DNA from: Cylindrodendrum hubeiense
Lineage: Eukaryota; Ascomycota; Sordariomycetes; Hypocreales; Nectriaceae
Assembly (NCBI GenBank): GCA_014621425.1
Contig: JAANBB010000079.1
Span: forward strand, 1-64,000
DNA length: 64,000 nucleotides
Direction of reading: 5' to 3'
Below are positions 36,091-47,223 of the stretch, piece after piece. Position 1 is the first letter of the stretch, and each line of letters starts with the position of its first letter. A program made the translations under genes and the position numbers. The notes under the pieces were generated by a model that was given only the letters and a program-made list of their open reading frames with translations, searched no databases and was not told where the DNA came from.

Positions 36091-38457
36091 TCACGAAGTG
36101 GAAGTGAGCGTTGATAACAATTCCGAAAAAGTGTCACTGAACCCTTCAGAAGCGCCAATTCTCTTTTGACAAATATCCATGGCTGTTTCCCCTCGGTTAT
36201 TCTCCAGTCGAGCATCCACATTGGTCAGATTGGCAGCCTTCAAGATCTGAACAGTCTCGGTATTACCTTCAAGTGCGAGGGCATGAAGCAGTGATGAACC
36301 ATGCTTATTGATGTCGTTACACTTGATTCCATCCTCAAGAAGCATCCTCAGAAAACCGTGGCAGTTGTGATGGATTGTTTCCCGTAGTGGAGTGTCTCCG
36401 TACTTGTTCGTGCTATATCTATCGGCACCGCACTTAAGGAGGTACTTTCCTGTGACAACCCTGTTTGTAATCGCAGCTCCTGCTAATGGCGAGTTTCCTA
36501 GAGTATTCTTGTCGTCGATATGTGCGCCTGCACGGATGAGGACCATGACCGATTCCAAATCGTCCTTGTGCCTGGCTGCATAATGAAGTGGAGTGTTTCC
36601 TGCACTCTTGTTGAAGTTCACGTCCGCTCCTGATAATAGCAAGAGCTCGAGGATGCGAGGCACGGCTACAGAGGCTGCGTACAGCAAGGGCGTGCTTCTG
36701 GAACTGTCAACCGCATGCACATCTGCCCCAGCATTGAGAAGACTCTCGACGGCAATCAGGTCTCCACGGAGCGCCGCCCAGTGTAGTGCAGTTCGTTGTC
36801 TCGAATCTGTAGCGTTGATTTCTGAGGCAAGATATTCCGAACTGAGCGCTTGTGATAGAACAAATCCTTCGATTCCGAGGACGGCGTTATGTAGTGATGA
36901 AAACATATAATAGTCCAAGTCGTCATTCGGGAAGAGAAGTTTGAGGCGGTCAAGATTCTCAAGCGCTCCTCTTTTGGTCAAGATCTGTTCCCATGCGTGC
37001 TGCGTAGGTGACCTTAAGTCATTGACTTATTAGTCGCCATATACGGTGAAGTGAATAAGATAGACATACATGTTGCTCTCGTCCTCGATGAACCTGTCGG
37101 CACCGGCCTGAAGGAGAAACTTACAAGCTTCGGGGTGATTCTTCATAATTGCGTACTTGGTGTCTATTTAGTATGCGGATAGTCGCTCCAAATATTTGAA
37201 TGAGGGTTGATGAAACTCACATGGAGTGGAGTACGTCCGTGGTTTTCGTCAACGTCGTCCAAACAACCCTTTTTACTCTGGAGAATTTGCTGTATACCCT
37301 GGGTATCTCCTATGAAAGAAAATCGGATGATGGTATCCTGGACTCCCCAAGAAGTCTTGCGAGGAAACTTCAAGCCTAGCGATGGGCTTCCACAGGCATT
37401 TCTTTCGATGAGAAGATATACATTGTAGTTGGAGATCCATGGCGGGATCCAGCATTTTAATTCCCAGAGGTTTGAATGGTGATTGGGACAAGTTCGTCGA
37501 AAGGCCAATGATCCAATGAATGCCTTTAAAAATGGGGGCGCCTTCAAGTACCAAGCAAGGTGACACGAGCAAGCATAGTCGGTCTGACTACATCGAAATT
37601 GAGACGGAGTATTGACATATATAGACGACTGAGTTACCCTTTCTAAAGGGTGGGAGAGGTGGGTGATGAGCGGTTCAGATATTTCAGACACCATAGTTGC
37701 GGACTGCTTCGGTAGCAATTTGGTGCTTTCCACGCCAATGATCTGTTGCGGAGGGGCGACCTGAAATATTGTGAGGTTAGAACTCAGCTTAAATCCAAGC
37801 CAGGGGAGCAAATACAGCCTTGACATACATTCACAGTGATTTCATCCTCAGATGTCCTCATTCCTTGAATAGAGCCTTCACCGTGTCCCAAACGAGTCAT
37901 GGAGTCGACCTTTGCTTCAATACTGACCATTCTTCTCTCCATGGAATCCAAGCTAGTTTGCATGTGGCCCTGGCGTTTCCTAGTTTCGTCAGTGTACAAT
38001 CATGGCCTCCTTTGCGGTGAGCTGGGGCAATTACTTACTGTGCCTGGACCGAGAGACATGTAATGAGTTCCATTCGGAGGTCAGACAACCTTGATTGGAT
38101 TGTATGTATCTTGCGCTCTGCCTGGAGAAACTTAACGGCTGCGGGGATGCTCTTCCGTATGCTACCTCCATGAGGTCCTTTCACAGCTCTAGTGATTGCC
38201 AATAGTTCATTTGCTCGATTGCAGGACGAGTCGCAAATGGACCTGAGTATTTCATTGTCATGTTCGTTTCCTAAGTCACTGGACATCGAATTAATCAACA
38301 GCACAAGGTTTGTGGCTGCAGCCTCCAATTCTAGTATTTGGGGCTGCATTCCATCTGGTGACTTGCTCAATGACTTTGCCGTCCTGATCACCTTCTCCAA
38401 GTACTCCAAGAGCGGCCGAAAGTTAACCTCGAGACCAAGAGTACGGGTTAGATCCAT
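36091..38457 (-). CDS. Ankyrin-repeat protein with N-terminal helical domain and Cys/His motif
   Basis: Exons are 38457-38039, 37979-37829, 37760-37221, 37155-37070 and 37012-36091, giving 705 aa with frame closure. ATG 38457 is the first ATG. Residues 1-190 are predicted helical (LEVNFRPLLEYLEKVIRTAK...), with a short coiled-coil-like stretch around HMQTSLDSMERRMVSIEAKV. Residues about 247-293 hold CSQTDYACSCH, CPNHH and KC, a Cys/His pattern I recall in other fungal ankyrin proteins. The C-terminal half has about eight ankyrin repeats (for example RTALHWAALRGD, NTPLHYAARHKD). No NTPase domain is present, so this is not a full NLR. It is probably a scaffold of unknown partner. It sits in an AT-rich, repeat-bearing neighbourhood. 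Confidence 0.85.
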
Positions 38458-39489
38458 TGTCAAGATTGCGTGGATGTGGAGGATTTATCTTAGGGCTCAA
38501 GTCTGAATGTTTGCAAGTCGACAGCGCAGTGTAAATCAGTCAGATGTAGCGTGATCACAAGTGAAAATTTGTGCATTGGGCTAAGATTGTCAGTTATGGA
38601 GGGGTATTGGGTCGCCTTTTATGACTCAGTTTTCTATGCACGCTCAACGAATTAAAATACACGCGTCTACGTGACGCCGCTTATTGGATGCCTGAGAGGC
38701 TACTGAGGTTGCATCACGGGTTGCATAGAAGCATACAGAATAACTAGGAACATTTGATGCTAAGAACCAGATCCCGTGTATTTCTGTACGAACGGGAGTT
38801 AATGAAGAGGATTGGTCCTCTCTAATGGATGTCTTGGACTTTCATTAGTGGTGATTATTGGGTCACTAGATGAGTAGCTTCGGGGATGGAAGCCAACTAA
38901 GAAAACAGGATATGGGTTGACAATGAATCCGGCGAGAACGTGGACGTCACCCTAGGCCCTTCGCTTGCAAGAATAAACGAACGGAAGCAATCCATCGCTC
39001 GCATATGACGCAGAAAAACAATATTTCGTTGTAGCATGGAAGCTATGCAATTCGTTGTGCCGGTTGAAACAATCGAGTAGAAGAAAAAGGCTTCTACTTC
39101 GGCGAAACTGCCCACCAGGTAGCTACTCACCATAAAACCTAGGTAATTTGTGAATTTTCATAAGGTTACCTGAAAGTTTCTCTCACAAAGTACCCAAATA
39201 TGGTATACATTGGCTCGGTCAATACCTTAGTAGGAATGAATAGCATACCAGCATCGCTCTATATCACTCCAGTGTCCTCCCCCGTACCCTTATCTAACCC
39301 ATAGAAATAAACAATAATATGTAGTCTTCGTAATATTATTTTAAAGATATGATTATAAAAGTATTAAATTCTATTTCAATTAATACATGATAAATACAGA
39401 ATAACATAATGTAAAATATAATAAATTCTATAGCACTTCATATTATCTAAAGATAATATACAGACATCATTCACTAACACCTAGGCTAA
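38458..39489. other. Intergenic, AT-rich towards 39.3 kb
   Basis: Promoter side of the ankyrin gene, then a strongly AT-rich stretch from about 39,300. A 78-codon minus-strand frame at 38897-39133 has no recognised features. Confidence 0.5.
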
Positions 39490-39964
39490 TACCTTATACT
39501 AGGGAACTACTCTACTAGGGATAGCCAAGATCCTAAGGGTATTAGACAGGCGATTTAATGATCTCTATATGGGGCCTCCACGAACCTAAATAGGAGGACG
39601 CAGGGTATGTGAAGCCGAACTGCTGACTCAAATAATATATAATATACTGAGTTATTATTATTATCATTCAAAAGCGCTGTCCCAAGGGACTTATCAATGC
39701 CAACCTAGCTTTACGTAACAACTATAGGTATATAGCTTATCTACTTTATAGCAATATAAATATATTAACTTCTTCCTAATCCTATTCTACTGAATGGGCT
39801 TTATTGATAGTACTAGATATCTCTCCCTAAAATGGGAAAAGTCATTAGGATAGCCTTGAGTTCTGATAGATTCTCTAGAGTCGAATCTATATCCCTACTA
39901 TTTTCAAAAGGTTTCTCTTCGTTATGTGACCCTAACTATCTACACTGCCTACAGTGCCCTGTTC
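39490..39964 (+). repeat. Repeat family R1, copy b (coding end plus terminal part), heavily mutated
   Basis: The first part (39490-39690) aligns with 50630-50830 (ccaagatcct(a/g)agggtatt, gatctctatatgggg, gaagccgaactgc, gtcccaaggga). The second part (39700-39964) aligns with copy a. In frame with copy c's protein it carries many TAG/TAA stops, mostly at sites that are C or G in copy c. This joins the two halves and gives the element's order: coding end, spacer, then terminal segment. Confidence 0.65.
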
Positions 39965-40013
39965 ATCGGGCGTGCCGTCAGAGTCAGCTTCAAGAAACTG
40001 GACGTTGACAAAC

Positions 40014-40180
40014 GTACAGCTGTACCCCAAAATGTGTATCCCTCCCAGCTCGATAGACTTGAGAAGGACATGCTCGGCTTCCTCCAAGCTCAGGTTAGTC
40101 CCCATGCCAGAGCTGATGCCCATGGCACCAAAGCCAGGGGTGTTAACCTCAATGTCGGCAAAGGGAAGTGCCTTGACCAT
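40014..40180 (-). pseudogene. Truncated aldo-keto reductase N-terminus
   Basis: From ATG 40180 the minus strand reads an AKR start (PGFGAMGISSGMGTNLSLEE, then AEHVLLKSIELG). One frame over it continues YTFWGTAV, where the family has CTFWDTA. So about 55 residues of an aldo-keto reductase survive with a frameshift, and the remaining about 280 residues are absent. The adjacent R1 copy b ends about 50 bp away, so element insertion or rearrangement may have removed the rest. Confidence 0.65.
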
Positions 40181-41228
40181 TTTCCGTCTTTAATCTGAAT
40201 GGGGGTTGGTAAAGCTTAGCGGATGGCGCTGAATATATTGGATCTGTTAGGATATGTCCCAGAGAGAGTGCTCCCGAGATGTTAAATAGATTAATTCTCT
40301 CCTCTTTCCGAGCGGTTGTAAGCCTAACGCCGCCTTAAGTCCATGGTGCGATTTTTAGAAAGCACGGTCGCTCCTTTTCAATTCTCTGCTTGACTCGTTG
40401 AGCCCCTGGGCCTCCATGACCTCCAAAGCGTAAATTGGAGTGGGGACGGGAAGTGGGCACGGTTTGATGCCTTAGCGTTGTCCTGTCCTGGATAGCAATG
40501 TTCCTGCACGACAGGGGAGACCAGAAAGAGTCTCACTGGTGTTCTTGGAGGCCTGCCGTTGCTGATTAATGCCCAGTTAAGCTGATATGGTGAAACCCTA
40601 GCGCATGAATGATCCCTGAGCAGAAGAGATGATACTTTATCCGGACTGCCTATTCCAAATAAAACACAGAAGGTTGAGAGATGGAAGAGGGAACGATCGT
40701 ATCTGCTCTGCCGATTAACATGTGTGATAAAGCCGACTGTGGGCTAGCAGCTTAACTCCCCTACCTACCCCTGAGGTGCTAGCAAGCCATGTCTCCCCTA
40801 GCCAATCATGCGGATATGGTGGGTCTTTAAATAAACCTGTTTAGTTACAATTGTAGTGAAATCTGTCATCCTCAGTTGACTCAAACTCAATATTCCGATT
40901 TTCCCTGTGCCGTAGCCGTAACATACGTTATCATCACTTCAAGCTGTGAGACGGATCCGCTGCGGTCAAGTGTCCTATACAAGTCCGGTGTCTTACGCAT
41001 GGGCCACTTGTTTTCCAGCGCCACACTTGACATTGGCGTCGGCAGAAATGGAATCCAGACCTGCTATAGGGTATTTTGCACTCTGTAGCGCATTAGTAAT
41101 TTACGTGGCCCTAATCAAACCCGGCTTCTCAGCTCAAGATCTTCCCCGGTTTTTGGACCACATTCTATGTCCGTTTGATGGGCACCGGAACAATCTGCCA
41201 TACTGTTTCTGGCCTAGAAGGATACATC
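40181..41228. other. Intergenic, about 1 kb
   Basis: This lies between the aldo-keto reductase stump and the Zn2Cys6 gene. A 217-codon plus-strand frame (40946-41599) overlaps the true first exons of that gene but has no support of its own. Nothing else was recognised. Confidence 0.5.
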
Positions 41229-43802
41229 ATGAGCGAAAGAGAGGCAAAGCGCATCCGCCAGGCTTGTCAAAACTGCAGGTATCCTCACCTGCCTCCACAT
41301 CCCGCTCCCAGATATACAGGCTGACCATGCAAACCTCATGTAGGCGAAAGAAGACGCGCTGCTCCGGCGAGCGGCCCACATGTGCGTTTTGCACTCGACT
41401 CAAGCAAGTGTGTATCTATGAGGGGATCTCTTTCTCTGTTGATGGAGAGCGCCCAGACCTCTCTCATCAACAGCATCGACCCCACACAACATACTCAAAC
41501 GCAACAGGGTCTGCATCAATAGATGTTGGTTCTACGAGTTCGGTTTGTAGCATGATCCCTCTATCGTGCTTCTTTTTCGGTGTGAAGAACAGATACTGAG
41601 CAGCCTGATCACAGCAAGATGTAGCTTTGTCCGCTAGAATTGCTATGCTCGAGTCCGGACTGAACTTGTTGAATAAGACCGGAAGAGGGTGCGTCTTATT
41701 TACAGGGCATGGGACTCGGAATGAGATGAGAGCAGGCTTACTGACCCAATGCTAATGACAGAAATTCTTTCCTTCCTATGGATGGGCCCCGAATCCAGCA
41801 GAGCACTTGGAGAACGCCATCTACCTCAGCGTCGTCACAGTCGTATGGCCCTCCCCCTCACCTCCTCCAGTCACGAAGTAGTGGGATTACCGCTGCATCG
41901 CGTCAATATCACAAGCTGTCATTTCATGCATGCTGCTCGTATCTCTTCCATAGCCCCAGCTGACCAGATCAACTCAACGTCATAGGTTCACATCGCTGCC
42001 GTCACTGACAGTACTTGAGTCCTTGACGGACACCTACTTTCAGTACTGCCATAGCCAACCGTATTTCTACTTTACGGAAGAAAGCTTCCGACGACGCCTC
42101 TTGGAAAATACCTTGCCTAACTGGCTCCTGCTGGCATTTGTGGCGACAGCTTGCAGGTTCTCTGAAGACCCGTTCTTCCAAGGACGTCATGAAGAGGCAG
42201 TCGAAAGATATGCGGATACAGGATGGGGTGAGATTCACGAAAAAGTATTCAGCCAGGATGATTTTATGAATGTACACACAGTCCAGGCGGTTAATATGCT
42301 GGCTGTTATAGACTTCACAGGTGAGTCTCCGCAGCTCATCCTTGACCGACACTTCTCCTTGATGGTTCCTCGAACCCCACACTTGACATTCCATGTACCG
42401 TGAGCTAATCGTAGATCATTGGCATGGGAATAGCCGGGAAGAATCAGCGGGGCTGGGTAAAAATAGGTCTTTCCGTCCGCTTCGCAGAAGCACTGAATCT
42501 ATCCTCCGAGCCCGATCCTACCCTGCCAATGTGGCTACAGGTGGAACATCGCTGGACTTTCTGGTCCGTCTACCTACTGGATCGTCTGGTTTCTTGTAGC
42601 CCCCAACACAAACCAGCTATCTAGGACACCGATTGCACCCTGGACCTACCACGGCAGCTTACAGGATCGCAACACGGGGATGGGCACCGCACAAGGGTCA
42701 AGCTAGCATCTTTGCACAACATGACCAACAGTGCTACAGAAATTGACCAAGCTGGACATTTGATTCTCGTGGCATCCGCCCTGGGGCGGGTTCAGAACTA
42801 CAGCTTGAGGTCAGCTGGGTCCCCACATGCCTACTCTCCGTGGGACTTTCGCAGTGAGTTCGCATCTATCAATACCACCCTCATGACATTTGAGTCGCGT
42901 TCGTCGCTCGTTTAGGCCAAGATCGACAATGTTTTAGACGAAACAAGGTTGGTGGCCGCGGAAAACGGCACAACGGCGGAGACCATGGGTATTCTGTGCT
43001 TTTCTCACGCTCTCTACTTCACCTGCCAATGCATACTCAACCACCCGTTTCTAACCCATCGGGTCCTCTCATCGCAGAAAGAAGCCGTGCCGTTTTCCTT
43101 TGCTCGGTCTACACTTCTGGCAAGCCGCGAAAATGCTGTCAAGCTGACGCTGTTATTGCAATACTTATTAAGGAAGCGGGTTTGTCTCACAAGCTTTTTG
43201 GGGTACAGCGCCGTGTGCGCCGGTGTTATTCATCGTTTGTTCATGCAGGATTGTGATGTTGCGATCCAAGAAACCTCTCGTGGAATGTACGACTTAACAC
43301 TCCAATTCCTTCGCGAGGCTCCTGTCCGCTGGCAGCACTACCGCCGAATGGTTTGTGTTCCCCATCGCATGAACAATAGGCACTCCTGCTGACTTCGACC
43401 TTCAACTGCATACAGGAAGAATCGTTATCAGCCTTTGACCCAGAACCAGAGGCGACAGCATCTCTAGTCAACCCTACCTCCATCGCAAAGATAATATCTC
43501 ATCCAAATGCGGAGGAGATGTGCAGTCTTCTCGACTACTCTTGGATGTCAGACCAAGCCGCGAACACGAAAAGAGCCTCGAGCAATACATCACAGACAGC
43601 ACCACCGCCGCCACCACAAGAGACGCATTTACAAGACTGGACTTCTGTCTCGACGGCGGATTCTTCTGATCATCAATCTGCGGGGCTTGAGCAACCTTTC
43701 AGTGTCGATATCGATGCCCTACTTGCCATGGGTCTAGACCTTGAGGAGTTGAGTCGTGTGAACAGCAATACGGGTGGCTCCAGTGACTGGTCCCACCTGT
43801 AG
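41229..43802 (+). pseudogene. Zn2Cys6 transcription factor with two in-frame TAG codons
   Basis: Exons are 41229-41278, 41344-41542, 41615-41688, 41762-41938, 41986-42320, 42434-43350 and 43416-43802. All six introns (65, 72, 73, 47, 113, 65 bp) keep frame, totalling 713 codons. The zinc cluster starts at CQNCRRKKTRC and has the standard six-cysteine spacing across intron 1. A short helix (ARIAMLESGLNLLN) and a fungal_trans middle domain follow (DTYFQYCHSQPYFYF, NQRGWVKIGLSVRFAEAL, FWSVYLLDRLVSC). Codon 342 (42622-42624) and codon 439 (42913-42915) are TAG within otherwise conserved sequence. Splicing cannot remove either cleanly. A truncated 341-aa product keeps the DNA-binding domain. It might once have regulated nearby genes such as the tannase. 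Confidence 0.85.
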
Positions 43803-45522
43803 ATTCAAAATATGAAGTCTTGGAGATGATAAATCCAACTATAGTGTAATACAGCTTCGCATTTACGTCTGGACGGAAATTGATGCCCTTAACATTCTGC
43901 CGGAGCAACATTTTAGCCAGGATTTCCTCGCTTCATCCTCCAACCGCCAGTACCCTGACATCCCGGCTGATCTTCAACGCGAGCACCCTTTCCTGTACGA
44001 CAATACCCTGGACCGCCAAATACTGCTTTACTCCTTGGTTCATCGTTTGAATACTTGTCCACTAAGTACTGTCAGGCTGGCGATCGGACTTACCAAGTCA
44101 CGCGACCCGTTCATGTTCTTCTAACCATTAAGCCGGCATGAACTAGCTCCTCCATCTAGCCATGTTCCGAATCGATAAACCGACCCAACATGCTTAAATT
44201 TGCCCCCGAATAACTCGGTTGTCGACCAATGGTCGGCCAAAAGCCTCGGGGGTCGTGGCGTGGAGGCAGATATCGTGTGCACAGACGCGAGCGAAGCGCA
44301 GGGCGGTACAAGTCAACCAAAGGCGCTCGTGATTGAAATCTGAATTGTAGAGAATAAAAGGTCCTGGAAGCCATACTATGACACTGGATCAGTGCTCGAT
44401 GGCAATCGCTGGTCTTCAGGGCTGTTTCGGGAAAGGGTCGGCGAAGGAGACGGAACCTGAATCGGACACGACGAAAATGGGGTTTTGGGGGGGAGGACAA
44501 CTGCTTCGACTTGATGAATAGTGTACCAGCATCTGTAGTCAAGCTCGCACTCATGAATCTCCACGGCCCCAGTCCCATTTTGAATACGGCAACGGGACCC
44601 CAGCTCTCCGCAGTGTCATGTTTGTGAGCCAAGACCTCCAGGTCCGCTTTGTACGGACTATGCAGAGACGGCAGAACCAGCTTGCCGGCCATCACTGCAA
44701 TTCCGTTTCCGCGTTGGATACCCACGGTGAGTTACTTTAAGCCCCTGGCTAAGATCCCTCTAGTCTTGTTCAGCTCAGAATACGTCATTTATCGCCCGAC
44801 ATCAGACGGAAACCGCGCCTCTCGGAGTCTCGATGGCCAAACTTGCCTTACACTACCCCGATTAAGTGGGGACGGCCCGGACTTTGTATGTGGGCACGGG
44901 ATGGTGTAATGATTACCCACGAGGCCAAAGCCAACCAGGTCGACCCATTGCAAGGCACATGAAGTCGAACGGGCCAGGGAACGTACTATTCACCGCCCTT
45001 GTCTGACTCGAAGATGCTTAAGTTAGTGGTGGAGACGGAGTGGACACTACCGAATTGGATTAAACTTTGCGACTTGATATTTACGGAGTGTTGATGTGAC
45101 AGATCGTCAGGACGGTAAGTCTTCGACGCGTGTTCATACAATTGGAGGCCTCAATGAATCTTCAACATCAAGGGCAAGATGGGTGTCATGGGCCTGGGAA
45201 AAGCATAAACCGAAATATGTTCGGGACGCCAAGCAGGCTATGCGGTGCGGCCAGAGCCTGAAGTTGAGACCCTTTGATTTCTGGACAGTGGGCTTAGGAG
45301 GCGCGGCAAACTTAGTACCATACTCAAGGTAAATTAATCAGCAACATGATCTTAAGTACGGATATGTATGAATGAAATTTTTCGTGTCATTTGCGTAGAG
45401 TTTAAGCACTGATCACGGTTGCTTCAGCGTCTCTTGATGTTGAAGCATATAGAAACGATACAACGACAGGCCTTGTCATGACTTTCTATAAAGATGATGT
45501 AAATTCTCGGCATTAATTTTAC
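43803..45522. other. Intergenic, about 1.7 kb
   Basis: Between the regulator locus and the tannase leader. It contains one ATG-poor open frame (43816-44124, listed separately). A 189-codon minus frame at 44156-44725 looks fortuitous. Confidence 0.5.
43816..44124 (+). pseudogene. Protein-like open frame with no useful start codon
   Basis: 102 codons open just after the Zn2Cys6 stop, in a different frame. The translation is natural-looking (LRIYVWTEIDALNILPEQHF, later EHPFLYDNTLDRQILLYSL), but its only ATG is four codons before the stop. It could be a displaced exon or a gene fragment. No family was recognised. Confidence 0.25.
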
Positions 45523-45599
45523 ACTTCACACTCAAGACTTCACACTCAAGACTTCACACTCAAGACTTCACACTCAAGACTTCACACTCAAGACTTCAC
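45523..45599 (+). repeat. 14-bp minisatellite, 5.5 copies, in the tannase leader
   Basis: The unit acttcacactcaag is repeated perfectly five times (45523-45592), followed by a half unit (acttcac) ending at 45599. It stops 25 bp before ATG 45625, so it lies in the presumed 5' untranslated region or core promoter. A perfect array implies recent expansion and probable length variation. Confidence 0.95.
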
Positions 45600-45624
45600 C
45601 AGAACCTCTTCAAACGTGGAAGAA

Positions 45625-47223
45625 ATGCATCTCAAATTTATCTTTCACTTCTTAGTCGCCTTTATAAGCTTCAAGACAGCAACCTCGCTGGAATGCAATT
45701 CGAGCCTGATTCCGTACCCCACCGCCCCAGGCGTTGAAGTCCAGTCACTTACAGCGGTGCCGGTGACCAACTTCAGCCGCAGCATCGACGAGCAATATGT
45801 TTCGCACTATCCCCAAAACCTCACGTCTCTCAACTTTTGCAACGTCAGCATAAGTTACACCCACCCAGGGCAACAGGATACTGTCAATATCCAGATCTGG
45901 CTTCCTGATTCTTGGAACGGGAGGTTCCTCGGAACGGGTGGTGGAGGCTTTGCGGGAGGCGAAATCCAGCGTGGCTCACTTGCACTTGGGGTATCGCAGG
46001 GATACGCGACAGTGGCTACGGATGGCGGGCATGATCGATCTTTCGGCGTTGCAACTGCCCCCTGGGCCCAGGTCTCACCCTTCAACGTGGACCAGTACGC
46101 CTTGCATAACTTTGCTTCAATCTCCCTACTCGATATGACGGTGCTCGGCAAATCTTTGACCACGACCTTTTATGGCTCTGAGCCACGATACAGCTACTGG
46201 AATGGTTGCTCAACAGGTGGAAGGCAAGGCTTGATGCTTGCCCAAAGATATCCAGGATCGTACGACGGCATCCTGGCTGCTGCGCCGGGGATTAACTGGG
46301 ATCGAATGCTCGCCGCTTCTGTATATCCGCAGGTGGTGATGAACAATCTCAGCTATTACCCGAGCGCATGCGAACTGAACGCGATATCATCCGCCATAGT
46401 CGCGGCGTGTGATGGGGATGATGGTGCCGAGGATGGGATCTTGTCTGCACCATCGCTATGTAACTTCAACTATAGTTCCATTGTCGGCACGACTGTCACC
46501 TGTGAGGATGGCGATACTCTTGATATAACCTCGGCAGGGGTGCAACTTGCTGAAAGTGCATACAATGGCCCCCAGTCCTCATCGGGCGAGCAACTCTGGT
46601 TCGGACCTACTCCTGGTAGCCCTCTGACTGTGGCGACTGGTTTAGCTGTCACTACCTGTACGGGCAACCGCAATTGCACTGGGGCCCCCAATCCCATCGG
46701 ATATGACTGGGTGCGCCTATTCGTGGACAGGAATCCCGATTTCACCTTGGACTCTGTGTCGACGCCGGAGCAGTTCGAGCGCCTCATCCATGCAAGTGAG
46801 CAGCAGTACCTATCGATCATTGGTACTTCAGATCCCGACCTGAGCGCCTTCAAGGCAACTGGAGGGAAGATTATCACCTGGCACGGTCTGATGGACGAGA
46901 TTGTTCCCTCGAAGGGCACCACGGATTACTACAGCCGGGTTGAGGCCCTGGACCCAGATGTCAGGTCATTCTTCAAGCACTTCGAGGCTCCAGGTGTGGA
47001 GCACTGCTACCTGGGTGTCGGTCCATTTCCAGGAGAGAGCTTTCAAGCTTTAGTTAGATGGGTTGAGGACGAGGAATCTCCCGAGGTTCTATCTGCAAGG
47101 AGTGAAGGAACTGATGGGATAGTGCGACGGCGGAACTTGTGCGCTTGGCCATTGGAAGCCCTGTACACGGGAGGGGATCCAGCACTGGCAGAATCTTTCG
47201 AGTGTGGTATTGGTGAGGCTTAG
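45625..47223 (+). CDS. Secreted tannase/feruloyl esterase family protein
   Basis: A single exon of 532 aa from ATG 45625; an in-frame GTG three codons earlier is not a likely start. A signal peptide (MHLKFIFHFLVAFISFKTAT) precedes the mature enzyme. Catalytic residues follow the family's CS-D-HC pattern: Cys195-Ser196 in GCSTGGRQG, Asp424 in GLMDEIVP and His460-Cys461 in VEHCYLG. The adjacent cysteines would form the disulphide that positions Ser and His. Several N-glycosylation sequons are present. By family knowledge it cleaves gallate or hydroxycinnamate esters of plant phenolics outside the cell. Which of the two cannot be read from sequence. The gene follows a 14-bp minisatellite. Confidence 0.9.
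   Translation: MHLKFIFHFLVAFISFKTATSLECNSSLIPYPTAPGVEVQSLTAVPVTNFSRSIDEQYVSHYPQNLTSLNFCNVSISYTHPGQQDTVNIQIWLPDSWNGRFLGTGGGGFAGGEIQRGSLALGVSQGYATVATDGGHDRSFGVATAPWAQVSPFNVDQYALHNFASISLLDMTVLGKSLTTTFYGSEPRYSYWNGCSTGGRQGLMLAQRYPGSYDGILAAAPGINWDRMLAASVYPQVVMNNLSYYPSACELNAISSAIVAACDGDDGAEDGILSAPSLCNFNYSSIVGTTVTCEDGDTLDITSAGVQLAESAYNGPQSSSGEQLWFGPTPGSPLTVATGLAVTTCTGNRNCTGAPNPIGYDWVRLFVDRNPDFTLDSVSTPEQFERLIHASEQQYLSIIGTSDPDLSAFKATGGKIITWHGLMDEIVPSKGTTDYYSRVEALDPDVRSFFKHFEAPGVEHCYLGVGPFPGESFQALVRWVEDEESPEVLSARSEGTDGIVRRRNLCAWPLEALYTGGDPALAESFECGIGEA

Noticed and set aside
40946..41599. 217-codon plus-strand frame before the Zn2Cys6 gene
   Set aside because: It runs through the true intron 1 and only its last part coincides with exon 2. 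The zinc cluster is complete only with the spliced start at 41229.
26990..42915. Reassignment of TAG as a sense codon to explain three internal TAGs
   Set aside because: Several intact genes in the window end in TAG with unrelated sequence after it, so TAG is read as a stop here.
44156..44725. 189-codon minus-strand open frame
   Set aside because: Arginine-, proline- and serine-rich translation without motif, signal or membrane segment; looks like a chance frame in GC-balanced intergenic DNA.
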